A DNA stretch of 64,000 bases. Source: Mycolicibacterium neoaurum VKM Ac-1815D. Its GTDB lineage: Bacteria; Actinomycetota; Actinomycetes; Mycobacteriales; Mycobacteriaceae. The position numbers and the translations under genes were made by a program. Position 1 is the stretch's first letter, and each line of letters starts with the position of its first letter. The notes below the pieces were generated by a model. It was not told the origin of the DNA. It searched no databases and worked only from the letters and a program-made list of their open reading frames with translations. The stretch spans positions 2,170,001-2,234,000 of the forward strand of contig NC_023036.2 in NCBI RefSeq assembly GCF_000317305.3, in the 5' to 3' direction. Shown here in pieces: positions 8,205-20,742 of the stretch.

Positions 8205-9995
8205 ATGTCGCACATTTCGGCGTGGATGGGTGCTGGTGTGGTCGCAGCGGGGGTGTCCGCCGCAATGATCGCCGGAGCAGACGTGGCCAGCGCAGACACC
8301 GGAAGCGACGCCTCGTCGGACTCGTCTGCGAGTTCCTCCGATGGTGACCGGACACCTGCGGGTGGTACGCGAGCGGTATCCGGCAGCGACGCGTCCGAGA
8401 AGGCATCGGACACCGACACCGATTCCGGTGACGGCACCGATAGCGATGCCGACCTCGATGGCGAGCTGGACAACGACGCGGCCGTCGACGCCGAGGACGA
8501 TCCCCTGGTGGACGACGACGCCCTGGTGGACGACGACGCCCTGGTGGACGACCACGCCCTGGTGGACGACGCCCTGGTGGACGACAACGTGAGCGGGTAC
8601 GAGCCATCGGGGGCGGGCGGCAGAGTCATCGACTCCGGGGAGCCCGCGGACGTCGACGTCGACGTGGAAAGCCCGGCCGCTTCCGAGGTCGGGCACGGCC
8701 CGTCCGCGGTCACCGAAGGGTCCGGCACCGGCGAATCGGTCGTGGTGGAATCCGCGGTCGTGCGATCCGATGGTGACGGCACCGATCCCGCAGCGAAGGT
8801 GTGGACCCCGAACGTGGTGCCGGCGGCGGCATCGACGGCGGCGGCCATCACCTCCGCGACGGTGAGTTCGGCAGCGGCGGTACCGCAGCGGTCCCTACTG
8901 GACATCATCGCGTCGTTCGTCTTCGACTTCGTCGGGGCGGCCGTGACATTCATCGCCGGACCGCCGGTCGCACCGCGCGGCAGCACGGTCACGGTGAAGA
9001 CCTCGACGTTGGCGATCGACGGCCAGCACACCGTGCCCGCCCACTGGTACTACCCCGCGGGTGATGTGCCGCCGGAACGGATCATCTACCTGCAGCATGG
9101 CTTTCTCGGTGTCGGTGCGATGTACAGCTACACGGCGGCGAACTTGGCCGAGAGCACCAACAGCATCGTCGTGGTGCCGACATTGACCTCGAACCGCTAC
9201 GTCGAGGACGGATTCTGGTTGGGCAGCGACGTGGCGCTGCGGGCCACGGCCGCACTGTTTCTCGGTGACCGGGAAGCCTTGACCGCCAGTGCAATTGCCG
9301 CCGGGTTTGCCGAGCGATATGGTGCCGGGACAGCCCTGCCGGACCGGTTCGCCTTGGTGGGGCACTCGCTCGGCGGCAATCTGGTGGCGGGCGCCGCGGG
9401 TTACTACGCCGACGCCGTCACCGCCGGCGGGCACACCAGTAACCTGGCCGGGGTGATCCTGCTCGACGCGGCACCGCAGGGCAGTGTGCTCTCCGATGCG
9501 CTGGTCAAACTGGACAGCATCGGCAGCTATGTCCCCGTCTTGGAACTCGGTGCCCCCAAGGAGCCCCGCCGGGTGGACGAGGCCCTGAACACGCACCGGC
9601 CCGGAACGTTCAACGGCATCGTGCTGGAGAACGGCAAGCACCTGGATTCGATGGATGGCGGCACCTGGCTGATCCAGTTCATCTCGCATCTCTACCAGGG
9701 CTTCCCGACGGCCCAGAACCAGGCGGCGGCGCAGGTGATCGTCGACGGCTGGGCGAAGGACATCCTCGACGGCCGGATCGACCCGCTGACCGGCCGATGC
9801 AGCGGCGCGGAGTGTGCCGGCATCTACGGCGATCCGGGCCAGATCCTGGATCTGGAGACCTCGGCCGGGCCGACACGCGGTTCGGTGATCGGCTCCGCCG
9901 TGCCGGTGCGAACGGCGGAGTTCCAGCCGGTCCCCGTGACGGCGACCGTCGCGACACGCTGGCCGGCGGGCCGGAACCTGATGTTGAGCATGTGA
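8205..9995 (+). CDS. Secreted alpha/beta hydrolase with long acidic repeat region
   Basis: A 596-residue exported protein. Residues 1-30 form a signal peptide ending near DVASADTG. Residues about 30-200 are a Ser/Asp/Glu-rich low-complexity stretch with a tandem DALVDD repeat. The catalytic part starts near 260 and holds the nucleophile elbow GHSLGG, the loop ILLDAAPQGS and a likely catalytic His in NGKHLDSMDGG, so it should be a lipase or esterase. The ATG at 8205 is preceded by TTGGAGG at 8195-8200, and an in-frame start at 8139 would put a non-signal stretch in front of the signal peptide. Secreted mycobacterial hydrolases with disordered N-terminal regions are known; the substrate is not evident. 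Confidence 0.8.
   Translation: MSHISAWMGAGVVAAGVSAAMIAGADVASADTGSDASSDSSASSSDGDRTPAGGTRAVSGSDASEKASDTDTDSGDGTDSDADLDGELDNDAAVDAEDDPLVDDDALVDDDALVDDHALVDDALVDDNVSGYEPSGAGGRVIDSGEPADVDVDVESPAASEVGHGPSAVTEGSGTGESVVVESAVVRSDGDGTDPAAKVWTPNVVPAAASTAAAITSATVSSAAAVPQRSLLDIIASFVFDFVGAAVTFIAGPPVAPRGSTVTVKTSTLAIDGQHTVPAHWYYPAGDVPPERIIYLQHGFLGVGAMYSYTAANLAESTNSIVVVPTLTSNRYVEDGFWLGSDVALRATAALFLGDREALTASAIAAGFAERYGAGTALPDRFALVGHSLGGNLVAGAAGYYADAVTAGGHTSNLAGVILLDAAPQGSVLSDALVKLDSIGSYVPVLELGAPKEPRRVDEALNTHRPGTFNGIVLENGKHLDSMDGGTWLIQFISHLYQGFPTAQNQAAAQVIVDGWAKDILDGRIDPLTGRCSGAECAGIYGDPGQILDLETSAGPTRGSVIGSAVPVRTAEFQPVPVTATVATRWPAGRNLMLSM
8508..8585 (+). repeat. In-frame acidic tandem repeat (about 15-18 bp units)
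   Basis: Four to five direct copies of a unit around GACGACGCCCTGGTG encode a D-D-D/H-A-L-V-D-D series inside the disordered region of the secreted hydrolase. Units differ by 3 bases in length, which keeps the frame. This is typical slippage-prone DNA and a likely site of length variation between strains. Confidence 0.85.
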
Positions 9996-10029
9996 TTTCG
10001 CGCGGCCGGACCGCGCTGGAGACAGCGAG

Positions 10030-10059
10030 CGCCCCGCCGATGACGACATCGGCGGGGCG
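10030..10059. terminator. Hairpin between convergent hydrolase and adhC genes
   Basis: Perfect 13-bp arms (CGCCCCGCCGATG at 10030-10042 and its complement at 10047-10059) flank the loop ACGA. No T-run follows on either side. It lies between two convergent genes and fits the U-tract-free hairpins often seen at mycobacterial gene ends, so it may act on both strands. Confidence 0.7.
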
Positions 10060-10072
10060 GCTCGGGGGAGTG

Positions 10073-11119
10073 CTAGATCGTGGCGGTGTCGATCACGAAC
10101 CGGTACCGCACATCGCTGGAGAGCACGCGGTCCCAGGCCTCGTTGACGTAGGACGCCTCGATGACCTCGATCTCCGGGGTGACGCCGTGTTCGGCGCAGA
10201 AATCGAGCATCTCCTGGGTCTCCGGGATACCGCCGATCATCGAGCCGGAGATGCTGCGTCGGCCACCTGCCAGCGGGAAGAAGGGCACCTCGAGCGGATG
10301 CTCGGGCGCTCCCAGCTCGACCAGCGTGCCATCGATCTTGAGCAGCGAGAGGTACTGACCGAGATCGAGATTGGCCGATACGGTGTTCAGGATCAGATCG
10401 AACTTGCCGGCCAGCTTGCTGAAGGTGTCGGGATCGCTGGTCGCGTAGTACTCGTCGGCGCCGAGTCGCAGGCCGTCTTCCATCTTCTTGAGCGACTGGC
10501 TGAGAACGGTCACCTTGGCGCCCATCGCGTGGGCCAGCTTGACGCCCATGTGGCCGAGGCCGCCGAGTCCGACGATTGCGACCTCCTTGCCGGGGCCGGC
10601 GTTCCAGTGCTTCAGCGGGGAGAACAGCGTGATGCCCGCGCACAGCAGGGGAGCGGCCTTGTCCAGCGGAATGCTGTCCGGGATGCGCAGGACGAACTTT
10701 TCGTCGACGACGATGGCCTGGCTGTACCCACCCTGGGTGATGGTGCCGTCCCGGTCGGTGGCGCCGTAGGTGCCGATCATGCCGGTGCCCAGGCAGTACT
10801 GCTCCAGGCCCGCCGCGCAGTTCTCGCAGTTCTGGCAGGAGTTCACCATGCAGCCGACGCCGACGTGGTCGCCGACCTTGTACTTGGTGACCTCCGAGCC
10901 GACCTCGGTGACGACGCCGGCGATCTCGTGACCGACGACGAGCGGGTAGCTGGGGGTGCCCCACTCGGCCTTGGCGGTGTGGATGTCGCTGTGACAGATG
11001 CCGGCGAACTTGATGTCGAAGGCCACATCGTGCGGGCCGACGTCACGGCGCTCGATGGTGGTCTTGGCCAGCGGATCTGTCGCGGAGGTGGCGGCGTAGG
11101 CGGAAACGGTTGTGGTCAT
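10073..11119 (-). CDS. adhC: Zinc-dependent NADP alcohol dehydrogenase
   Basis: A 348-residue medium-chain alcohol dehydrogenase that reduces aldehydes or oxidises alcohols with NAD(P). Catalytic zinc ligands lie in AGICHSDIH and VGHEIAG. The structural zinc is held by the four cysteines of the CQNCENC stretch and EQYC. The Rossmann motif is GLGGLGHMG. It closely resembles M. tuberculosis AdhC (Rv3045), which also lies next to fecB and ctaD. The ATG at 11119 is preceded by GAAGAGG; an upstream in-frame ATG at 11158 would add 13 atypical residues. It is the last gene after fecB and the YciI-like gene on this strand. Confidence 0.93.
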   Translation of the reverse strand: MTTTVSAYAATSATDPLAKTTIERRDVGPHDVAFDIKFAGICHSDIHTAKAEWGTPSYPLVVGHEIAGVVTEVGSEVTKYKVGDHVGVGCMVNSCQNCENCAAGLEQYCLGTGMIGTYGATDRDGTITQGGYSQAIVVDEKFVLRIPDSIPLDKAAPLLCAGITLFSPLKHWNAGPGKEVAIVGLGGLGHMGVKLAHAMGAKVTVLSQSLKKMEDGLRLGADEYYATSDPDTFSKLAGKFDLILNTVSANLDLGQYLSLLKIDGTLVELGAPEHPLEVPFFPLAGGRRSISGSMIGGIPETQEMLDFCAEHGVTPEIEVIEASYVNEAWDRVLSSDVRYRFVIDTATI

Positions 11120-11206
11120 CGAATAATCCTCTTCACATGCGTCTTTTCGTATGGTCACGTGCGAATTCGTGCATCTTCACCCGACAGTAGTGAACTCAGC
11201 ACAAGC

Positions 11207-11224
11207 GGGCACCGAGAAGTGCCC
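11207..11224. terminator. Small hairpin upstream of adhC
   Basis: GGGCAC-CGAGAA-GTGCCC is a perfect 6-bp stem with a 6-base loop in the 177-base gap between the YciI-like gene and adhC. It could end the fecB-yciI transcript or form in the adhC leader. There is no T-run, so this is tentative. Confidence 0.3.
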
Positions 11225-11296
11225 TCGCAAAATCACAACGACTCAGGTGCCGTGTCTAGTCCCGCCGCCGGCTGTGAATTCGGTAAAAGAATCCGG

Positions 11297-11572
11297 TCAG
11301 AGTCCGGGTGCCCGGAATCCGGCGTTGAAACTGACCCGCTCGTAGCGGGCCACGCCGGCCAGGGTGTAGGGGTCGGCGGCGGCGATGGCGTCGGCCTCCT
11401 CGGCCGACATGTCCGCGGCGACGAGCACCGCGCCGTCCTGCGATTCCAGCCGGCCGGCCAGCAGAATCCGGCCTGCCTCGACCTCGCCCTTCAACCATTC
11501 CAGGTGGGCCGGACGGCTCTGGTCGATGACGTCGAGCGGTTTCAGATAGGTGATGTTGAGGACGTGGAACAC
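11297..11572 (-). CDS. YciI-like protein
   Basis: A 91-residue protein of the YciI/YCII dimeric alpha-beta barrel family. It shows the early R-P-A-H-L-E-W-L segment, GRILLAGRL, and a C-terminal ADPYTLAGVARYERVSF. Family members are small and their functions mostly unknown; one helix carries the conserved His-Asp type pair proposed to be catalytic. Start is a GTG at 11572, only 10 bases after the fecB stop, so it is probably co-transcribed with fecB. A YciI gene between fecB and adhC is, to my memory, absent in M. tuberculosis. Confidence 0.8.
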   Translation of the reverse strand: MFHVLNITYLKPLDVIDQSRPAHLEWLKGEVEAGRILLAGRLESQDGAVLVAADMSAEEADAIAAADPYTLAGVARYERVSFNAGFRAPGL

Positions 11573-11582
11573 GTCGCCAAGA

Positions 11583-14586
<3,004 letters not shown>

Positions 14587-14594
14587 CCCGATAG

Positions 14595-15884
<1,290 letters not shown>

Positions 15885-15885
15885 C

Positions 15886-17331
15886 TCAGACCACCACCGC
15901 GTGGGTTTCGGGGGCCACCGACACGCCGGTGATCGACCGCCACGCCCGAGCCATCAGGTCGACGGCCGCCTCCAATTGTGGTTCGGGCAACGCATAGGGC
16001 ACCCTGATGAAGCGTTCCAGGGTGCCGTCGACGCCGAAGCGCGGGCCGGCGGGCAGATCGAGACCGAGCCGGGATGCCGATGCCGAGAGTGCGGTGCTCA
16101 TCGGCGACGGCAGCTGCACCCATAGCGACATTCCGCCGCGGCCCGGGCCCGGACGCCAATCGGGAAGCTCGCGTGCCAACAGGTCGATCAGGAACTGCCT
16201 TCTCTTGCTCAGTATTTCGCGTCGCTCTGGCAGGATGTGCTCGCGGATCCGCAGCAGCCGCGCTGCCGCCAGTTGCTCGAGGATGGGGGTGCCCAGGTCG
16301 ACTGCCGCGCGGGTGGCCGCGACGGCGGCCAGGGTGGCCGGTTCGGCACGGATCCAGCCCACTCGCAGGCCGCCCCAGAAAGATTTCGACATCGATCCGA
16401 TGGTCAGCACCAACTCACGGCGCTGGGTCATCGCCGCGGCCAGGGGAGCCGGCGGTGCGGCGTCGAGCCACATGTCCATGATGGACTCGTCGATGACGGT
16501 CCGGGTGCGGGTCTCGGAAATGATGTGGCCCAGTCGTTTTCGTTGATCCTCTGGCATGGTGAAGCCGGTCGGATTGTGGCTGTCGAGGACGAAGTAGGCC
16601 AGTACCGGGGCCAGTTGGCGGATCGCGGCGTGCACTGCGTCCAGTTCCCAGCCGCTGTCGTTGTGCGCCACCGGCACTGCTCGTGATCCAGCGGCCGAGA
16701 TGGCTGCGAGTGCGCCGTGGTAGGTCGGCTGTTCGACCAGCACCCGGTCGCCGGGTTGGGCGAACGCGGCGAGGATCAGTCCGATGGCATGTTGGGCGCC
16801 GGTGGTGATCATGATCTGCGTTGGATCGGTGGGAAGCCCACGGGCGGTGTATCTTTCGGCCACCGCTTCGCGCAGTGCGTACACCCCGGACAGTTCGTGG
16901 CCGACCTCGGCCAGATAGGGGGTGATATCGCGGGCGGCCTCGGAGAAGGCCTCGCGCACCGCCGTACTGGGCGCCGAGAGGGCAGCGGCGGCCAGGCTCA
17001 CCGTCGGTGTGCCCGCGTCGGTGGGCAGTGTGGGGCGGACAGGCAGGGCGGCCGTGCTGCGCGCGCCGCGCCGCGCCTGCAGATACCCGTCTTCGCGGAG
17101 TGCGGCGAAGGCGGCGGTGACGGTGGTGCGCGACACCCTGAGCGCGTCGGCGAGTGCGCGTTCGCTCGGTAGCCGGGACCCAACCGGGAGGCGCCCGTCG
17201 ACGATGAGCAACCGGACCGCATCGGCCAGGCCGAGGTAGGCGGGACCGGTCGAACTGGATGTGCGCCAGTTGCCGAGTTCACGGGCCAGAAGATCCACAT
17301 CGAGCGCTCTGGACCCCATATCAATCGACAT
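15886..17331 (-). CDS. MocR-type GntR regulator with aminotransferase-like domain
   Basis: A 481-residue MocR/YczR-family transcription regulator. The winged helix of the GntR type lies at about 35-95 (LPSERALADALRVSRTTV). The rest is a fold-type I aminotransferase domain with the PLP lysine in SMSKSFWGG. Such proteins use PLP as a sensor rather than for catalysis. It is divergent from a YczE membrane protein gene, and MocR-YczE pairs are a known recurring arrangement. It therefore probably controls yczE. It converges on serB2 with a gap of one base. This module separates serB2 from the ABC ATPase gene, which are neighbours in M. tuberculosis. Confidence 0.92.
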   Translation of the reverse strand: MSIDMGSRALDVDLLARELGNWRTSSSTGPAYLGLADAVRLLIVDGRLPVGSRLPSERALADALRVSRTTVTAAFAALREDGYLQARRGARSTAALPVRPTLPTDAGTPTVSLAAAALSAPSTAVREAFSEAARDITPYLAEVGHELSGVYALREAVAERYTARGLPTDPTQIMITTGAQHAIGLILAAFAQPGDRVLVEQPTYHGALAAISAAGSRAVPVAHNDSGWELDAVHAAIRQLAPVLAYFVLDSHNPTGFTMPEDQRKRLGHIISETRTRTVIDESIMDMWLDAAPPAPLAAAMTQRRELVLTIGSMSKSFWGGLRVGWIRAEPATLAAVAATRAAVDLGTPILEQLAAARLLRIREHILPERREILSKRRQFLIDLLARELPDWRPGPGRGGMSLWVQLPSPMSTALSASASRLGLDLPAGPRFGVDGTLERFIRVPYALPEPQLEAAVDLMARAWRSITGVSVAPETHAVVV

Positions 17332-17353
17332 GGAAGCCAGTATTCGTCAACTG

Positions 17354-17377
17354 GCTATTGATCGGCAAGCCATTGAC
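17354..17377. promoter_or_regulatory. Direct repeat, candidate MocR operator
   Basis: GCTATTGAT at 17354-17362 and GCCATTGAC at 17369-17377 match at 7 of 9 positions, with a 15-base period. They lie just upstream of the mocR start in the mocR-yczE divergent region. MocR regulators commonly bind direct repeats near their own promoters. Not tested against related genomes. Confidence 0.3.
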
Positions 17378-17393
17378 GCCGGAAGATCGCACC

Positions 17394-17546
17394 GTGAGAG
17401 AGAACTGGATGTCTTGGATGGCGGGGAAGTACCGGCGCTCGGGCGTCCGCAACCCGCGGCGGTTCGGCGACGTGGACAACGCGGATGCCCGCCGGGTGCG
17501 CAACGAACTCGACGCAATCCGCGCACGATTCCCTGACCACGCATGA
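17394..17546 (+). CDS. Hypothetical small protein upstream of yczE
   Basis: A possible 50-residue product starting at GTG 17394, beginning VRENWMSWMAGKYRRSG and rich in Arg and Asp. Its stop overlaps the yczE ATG (ATGA at 17543-17546), which suggests translational coupling. Third-position GC is high and the composition looks like a real protein rather than a shadow. I do not recognise the family, and no ribosome site is clear. The frame is open further upstream to 17259, but that part would run into the mocR start region. Confidence 0.4.
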   Translation: MRENWMSWMAGKYRRSGVRNPRRFGDVDNADARRVRNELDAIRARFPDHA

Positions 17547-18313
17547 GCACCCGCGTCGGAAACACTCCCCGGAACGGCGCGCTCCTCCCCGCCGGTCTGC
17601 TGCTGCTGGGCCTTGTCGGTTACGGCTTCTCGATGGCCGTTATGGTGCAGGCCGGATTGGGACTCGACCCGTGGGACGTCTTCCACCAGGGCCTCAGCCG
17701 ACACACCGGGCTGACCATCGGAACGGTGACGGCGCTGGTCGGCATCATCGTGCTGCTCGCCTGGATTCCGCTGCGCAACCGCCCAGGTGTGGGCACCGTC
17801 GCCAACGTCATCGTCATCGCCGTGACCGTCGACGTCGGTATCGCGCTGCTGCCGGCGCCGACCGATCTTCGGGTGCGGGTGGCCATGATGCTCGCGGCGG
17901 TGGTGCTCAACGCGGTGAGCACGGTGCTCTACATCGGCGCCGGACTCGGACCCGGACCGCGCGACGGGCTGATGACCGGCTTGGTGGCGCGTACCGGACG
18001 GTCGGTGCGGCTGGTCCGCACCGCCATCGAGTTGACGGTGTTGACTCTCGGCTTCCTGCTCGGCGGCACGGTCGGTGTCGGCACGGTGATCTATGCCTTC
18101 GGTATCGGCCCGCTGGTCCAACTGATGTTGAGATCCATGCCGAGGCGTCTGCTGTTCCATGATTTCGGCGCACGAGCCGTCGAGCGAGGCGATGCGGAAA
18201 CAACTCTCGGTGGCGCGGGGCGTACCCCGGCGGTCGATCCGGGCGACACTACGATGAGCGGGTGCCAGCAGACGAGCCGACCGCAGCCGAAGTCCCCGGG
18301 GAAGACCTGCTGA
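17543..18313 (+). CDS. YczE/YyaS/YitT-family membrane protein
   Basis: A 256-residue membrane protein with about five or six hydrophobic helices in residues 12-200 and a hydrophilic tail. Signature stretches are GLGLDPWDVFHQGLS, LGPGPRDGLMTGL and a glycine-rich FLLGGTVGVGT. YczE proteins are predicted transporters found next to MocR regulators, which fits the divergent mocR gene. The tail runs 52 bases into the next gene in another frame; the last 40 residues are low in hydrophobicity. Substrate unknown. Confidence 0.85.
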   Translation: MSTRVGNTPRNGALLPAGLLLLGLVGYGFSMAVMVQAGLGLDPWDVFHQGLSRHTGLTIGTVTALVGIIVLLAWIPLRNRPGVGTVANVIVIAVTVDVGIALLPAPTDLRVRVAMMLAAVVLNAVSTVLYIGAGLGPGPRDGLMTGLVARTGRSVRLVRTAIELTVLTLGFLLGGTVGVGTVIYAFGIGPLVQLMLRSMPRRLLFHDFGARAVERGDAETTLGGAGRTPAVDPGDTTMSGCQQTSRPQPKSPGKTC

Positions 18314-19116
18314 TCGAATTCGCCAAGGTCACCCTCCGTCGCGGCGGCAAGACCCTCGTCGGGCCCATCGACTGGGCCGTCGAACTCGACGAGCGGTGGG
18401 TGGTGATCGGGCCCAACGGCGCGGGTAAGACCTCGTTGTTGCGCATCGCCGCGGCCATCGACCATCCCTCCTCGGGGGCGGCGTTCGTACTCGGTGAGCG
18501 GCTCGGTCGCACCGATATGGCGGAGTTGCGGTCTCGGGTGGGGTTGAGTAGTTCGGCTCTGAGCCAACGGATCCCCGATGACGAGATCGTGCGGGATCTG
18601 GTGGTCTCGGCAGGTTACGCGGTGCTGGGGCGCTGGCGTGAGAAGTACGACGACGTGGACTACGAACAGGCCGTCGACATGCTGGAGAGCCTGGGTGCCG
18701 AGCATCTGGCCGACCGCACCTACGGCACGTTGAGCGAGGGGGAGCGCAAGCGGGTGCTGATTGCCCGCTCGCTGATGACCGACCCGGAATTGCTGCTGCT
18801 CGACGAGCCCGCCGCGGGTCTGGATCTCGGGGGCCGTGAGGAACTGGTGGCCCGGCTGGCTGACCTGGCAGCCGATCCCGATGCCCCCGCCATCGTGCTG
18901 GTGACCCACCATGTCGAAGAGATCCCGCCCGGCTTCTCGCACTGTCTGCTGCTCTCCGAGGGCAGCGTGGTGGGGTCCGGTCTGCTCTCCGATGTGCTGA
19001 CATCGGAGAATCTGTCCGCGGCGTTCGGGCAGTCCATCACCCTGGACTACATCGACGGCCGGTACTTCGCGCGGCGCACCCGCAGCCGCGCCGCACACAG
19101 GAGGCGCGCCACATGA
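18262..19116 (+). CDS. ABC transporter ATP-binding protein
   Basis: A 284-residue ATPase subunit, the counterpart of Rv3041c. Walker A is GPNGAGKTSLL (about 54-64), the signature is a variant LSEGERKRV, Walker B is ELLLLDEPAAGLD and the switch His is in LVTHHVEEIP. No permease gene adjoins it apart from the overlapping YczE gene, so its partner is unknown. It could serve a permease elsewhere or a non-transport role. Start GTG 18262 lies inside the yczE 3' end. The stop overlaps a MIRU-like mini-ORF (ATGA at 19113-19116). Confidence 0.9.
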   Translation: MPADEPTAAEVPGEDLLIEFAKVTLRRGGKTLVGPIDWAVELDERWVVIGPNGAGKTSLLRIAAAIDHPSSGAAFVLGERLGRTDMAELRSRVGLSSSALSQRIPDDEIVRDLVVSAGYAVLGRWREKYDDVDYEQAVDMLESLGAEHLADRTYGTLSEGERKRVLIARSLMTDPELLLLDEPAAGLDLGGREELVARLADLAADPDAPAIVLVTHHVEEIPPGFSHCLLLSEGSVVGSGLLSDVLTSENLSAAFGQSITLDYIDGRYFARRTRSRAAHRRRAT

Positions 19117-19181
19117 GCGAAGCTTGCGAGCGAATCATCGGCATCGAATGCGCCGACCGAGCCTGCGAGGTGGGTGCATGA
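19113..19181 (+). repeat. MIRU-like mini-ORF element, 69 bp
   Basis: A 22-codon open frame whose ATG overlaps the upstream stop (ATGA) and whose TGA overlaps the start of the Nudix gene (ATGA). It begins ATGAGCGAAGCTTGCGAGCG. The peptide has the pattern M-S-x-A-C at 1-5, C13, R-A-C-E at 16-19 and A22. The same length and pattern occur at 32578-32646. Mycobacterial interspersed repetitive units (MIRUs) are known short elements placed in exactly this way between coupled genes. Confidence 0.65.
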
Positions 19182-20020
19182 GCGATAAGTCGGACCCGCT
19201 GGTTCCCCGGCCCGCGTCCACGGTGATGCTGCTGCGCGATCAGGGCACGGCCGAATCGCTGGAGGTCTTCCTGATGCGCCGGCATTCGGCGATGGATTTC
19301 GTCGCCGGGGTGATGGTCTTTCCCGGCGGGGGTGTCGATGAACGTGATCGCGGGACGGGTATCGCCTGGTACGGCCCCGAACCGTCCTGGTGGGCCGAGC
19401 GGATGAACGTCGATGTCGACCTGGCCGAAGCGCTGGTCTGCGCGGCGGCGCGCGAGACGTTCGAGGAGTCCGGGGTGCTGTTCGCCGGGGCCGCCGACGA
19501 TTCTGATGTGCTCGTCGACGATGCGTCGATCTACCGTGAGCAGCGAGCGGCGCTGGCCAACAACTCGCTGTCCTTCGCCGACTTCCTGCGCGATGAGCAG
19601 CTGGTGCTGCGGGCCGATCTGTTGCGGCCGTGGGCCAACTGGGTGACTCCGGTGGAGGAGCGGACCCGCCGCTATGACACCTATTTCTTCGTGGGTGCGC
19701 TCCCGGCGGGCCAGCGGGCCGACGGCGAGAACACCGAGAGTGACCGCGCGTTCTGGTCCAGCCCGCAGGCCGCCCTCGACGAGTTCGCCGAGGGCCAGTC
19801 GTTCCTGCTGCCGCCGACGTGGTCGCAGCTCGACTCGCTCAACGGGCGCACGGTGGCCGAGGTGCTGGCCACCGAACGCGCGATCACGCCGATGATGCCG
19901 ACCCTGTCCGCCGATGCGGCCGGCGGTGATTGGAACATCGAGTTCTTCGACGGTGCGCGCTACAACGAGGCGCGCAACCGGCGCGCCCCGGGCGACCAGC
20001 AGGGCGCGCCGAGTACATGA
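19178..20020 (+). CDS. Nudix hydrolase family protein
   Basis: A 280-residue protein of the Nudix superfamily (Rv3040c type). The N-terminal strand [10 protein letters not shown] leads to [10 protein letters not shown], and after an insertion the Nudix helix [18 protein letters not shown] follows, with R-E-x2-E-E-x-G intact. It should hydrolyse a nucleoside-diphosphate-linked substrate. The larger size resembles Nudt7/19-like CoA-type members, and an enoyl-CoA hydratase gene follows, so acyl-CoA substrates are possible (inference). The ATG at 19178 overlaps the mini-ORF stop, and its own stop overlaps the echA17 start. Confidence 0.88.
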   Translation: MSDKSDPLVPRPASTVMLLRDQGTAESLEVFLMRRHSAMDFVAGVMVFPGGGVDERDRGTGIAWYGPEPSWWAERMNVDVDLAEALVCAAARETFEESGVLFAGAADDSDVLVDDASIYREQRAALANNSLSFADFLRDEQLVLRADLLRPWANWVTPVEERTRRYDTYFFVGALPAGQRADGENTESDRAFWSSPQAALDEFAEGQSFLLPPTWSQLDSLNGRTVAEVLATERAITPMMPTLSADAAGGDWNIEFFDGARYNEARNRRAPGDQQGAPST

Positions 20021-20733
20021 GCGAGTTTGTATCCGCGGCGGGCCGCGAGTTTGTATCCGCGGCGGTCAGTGACGGCGTCGGCACGCTGGTGATGTCCCGG
20101 CCGCCGACCAATGCGCTGACCCGTCAGATGTACCGCGAGCTCGCCGACGTCGCCGGTGAGCTCGGCCGTCATCCGCAGGTGCGCGCTGTCATCCTCTTCG
20201 GCGGTCACGAGGTGTTCAGCGCCGGTGACGACATTTCGGAGCTGCGCCGCCTGGCACCCGCCGATGCGCGCAGTGTGACCATGGCCTGCCGAACGGCATT
20301 GGACGCGGTGACCGCCATCCCGCAGCCGACGGTCGCCGCGGTCACCGGCTATGCGCTGGGATCGGGGCTGGCGCTGGCGTTGGCCGCGGACTGGCGGGTG
20401 GCCGGTGACAACGTGAAGGTCGGCGTCACCGAGGTCCTGGCCGGGCTGCTTCCCGCCGCGGGAACCGATCGGCTGGTCGCGGCGATCGGTGCGGCGCGGG
20501 CCAAGGACCTGGTGTTCAGCGGCCGGTTCGTGGGTGCCGAGGAGAGCCTGACGCTCGGGCTGGTCGATGAGCTGGTGGCTCCCGACGGTGTCTACGACGC
20601 CGCGCTGAGCTGGGCGCGCCGCTACCTGGAGGCGCCGGCGCATGTGCTGGCAGGCGCCAAGGCGATGATCGATGGCGCCGGTGAGGGCGTCGAGCGCTAC
20701 GTCGAGGTCTTCGGGGCGGGCACCGGCAGTTAG
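20017..20733 (+). CDS. echA17: Enoyl-CoA hydratase/isomerase family protein EchA17
   Basis: A 238-residue crotonase-fold protein. The oxyanion-hole regions are [11 protein letters not shown] and [17 protein letters not shown], followed by [15 protein letters not shown]. Aligned by eye with rat enoyl-CoA hydratase, Glu164 is kept (VTEVLAG) but Glu144 is Ala (GSGLALA instead of GGGCELA). Hydratases use both; isomerases can work with Glu164 alone. The reaction is therefore uncertain. Start overlaps the Nudix stop (ATGA). The first 16 codons after the ATG contain a near-perfect 24-bp tandem duplication, so the protein begins with the pentapeptide EFVSA twice. Confidence 0.88.
   Translation: MSEFVSAAGREFVSAAVSDGVGTLVMSRPPTNALTRQMYRELADVAGELGRHPQVRAVILFGGHEVFSAGDDISELRRLAPADARSVTMACRTALDAVTAIPQPTVAAVTGYALGSGLALALAADWRVAGDNVKVGVTEVLAGLLPAAGTDRLVAAIGAARAKDLVFSGRFVGAEESLTLGLVDELVAPDGVYDAALSWARRYLEAPAHVLAGAKAMIDGAGEGVERYVEVFGAGTGS
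20021..20065 (+). repeat. 24-bp tandem duplication at the echA17 start
   Basis: The 21-base block at 20021-20041 is repeated exactly at 20045-20065, with GCC between. It begins four bases after the echA17 start and adds eight residues in frame ([12 protein letters not shown] segment). Looks like a recent slippage event. Confidence 0.95.
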
Positions 20734-20736
20734 GCT
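20731..20736 (+). promoter_or_regulatory. Leaderless-type -10 box of the methyltransferase gene
   Basis: TAGGCT, whose first three bases are the echA17 stop codon, ends 6 bases before the ATG at 20743. It fits the TANNNT consensus at the spacing expected for a leaderless mRNA. Confidence 0.5.
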
Positions 20737-20742
20737 GCCCAT

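Noticed and set aside
8508..8585. CRISPR-like array
   Set aside because: Units are short coding repeats without unique spacers.
7544..9031. 495-codon antisense frame over the secreted hydrolase and the membrane protein genes
   Set aside because: Ser/Thr/Ala low-complexity translation is the complement of the acidic repeat region, and its last part is the wrong frame of the membrane protein gene.
8895..10964. 689-codon antisense frame covering the hydrolase and adhC
   Set aside because: It is made of two unrelated shadow frames joined across a terminator hairpin.
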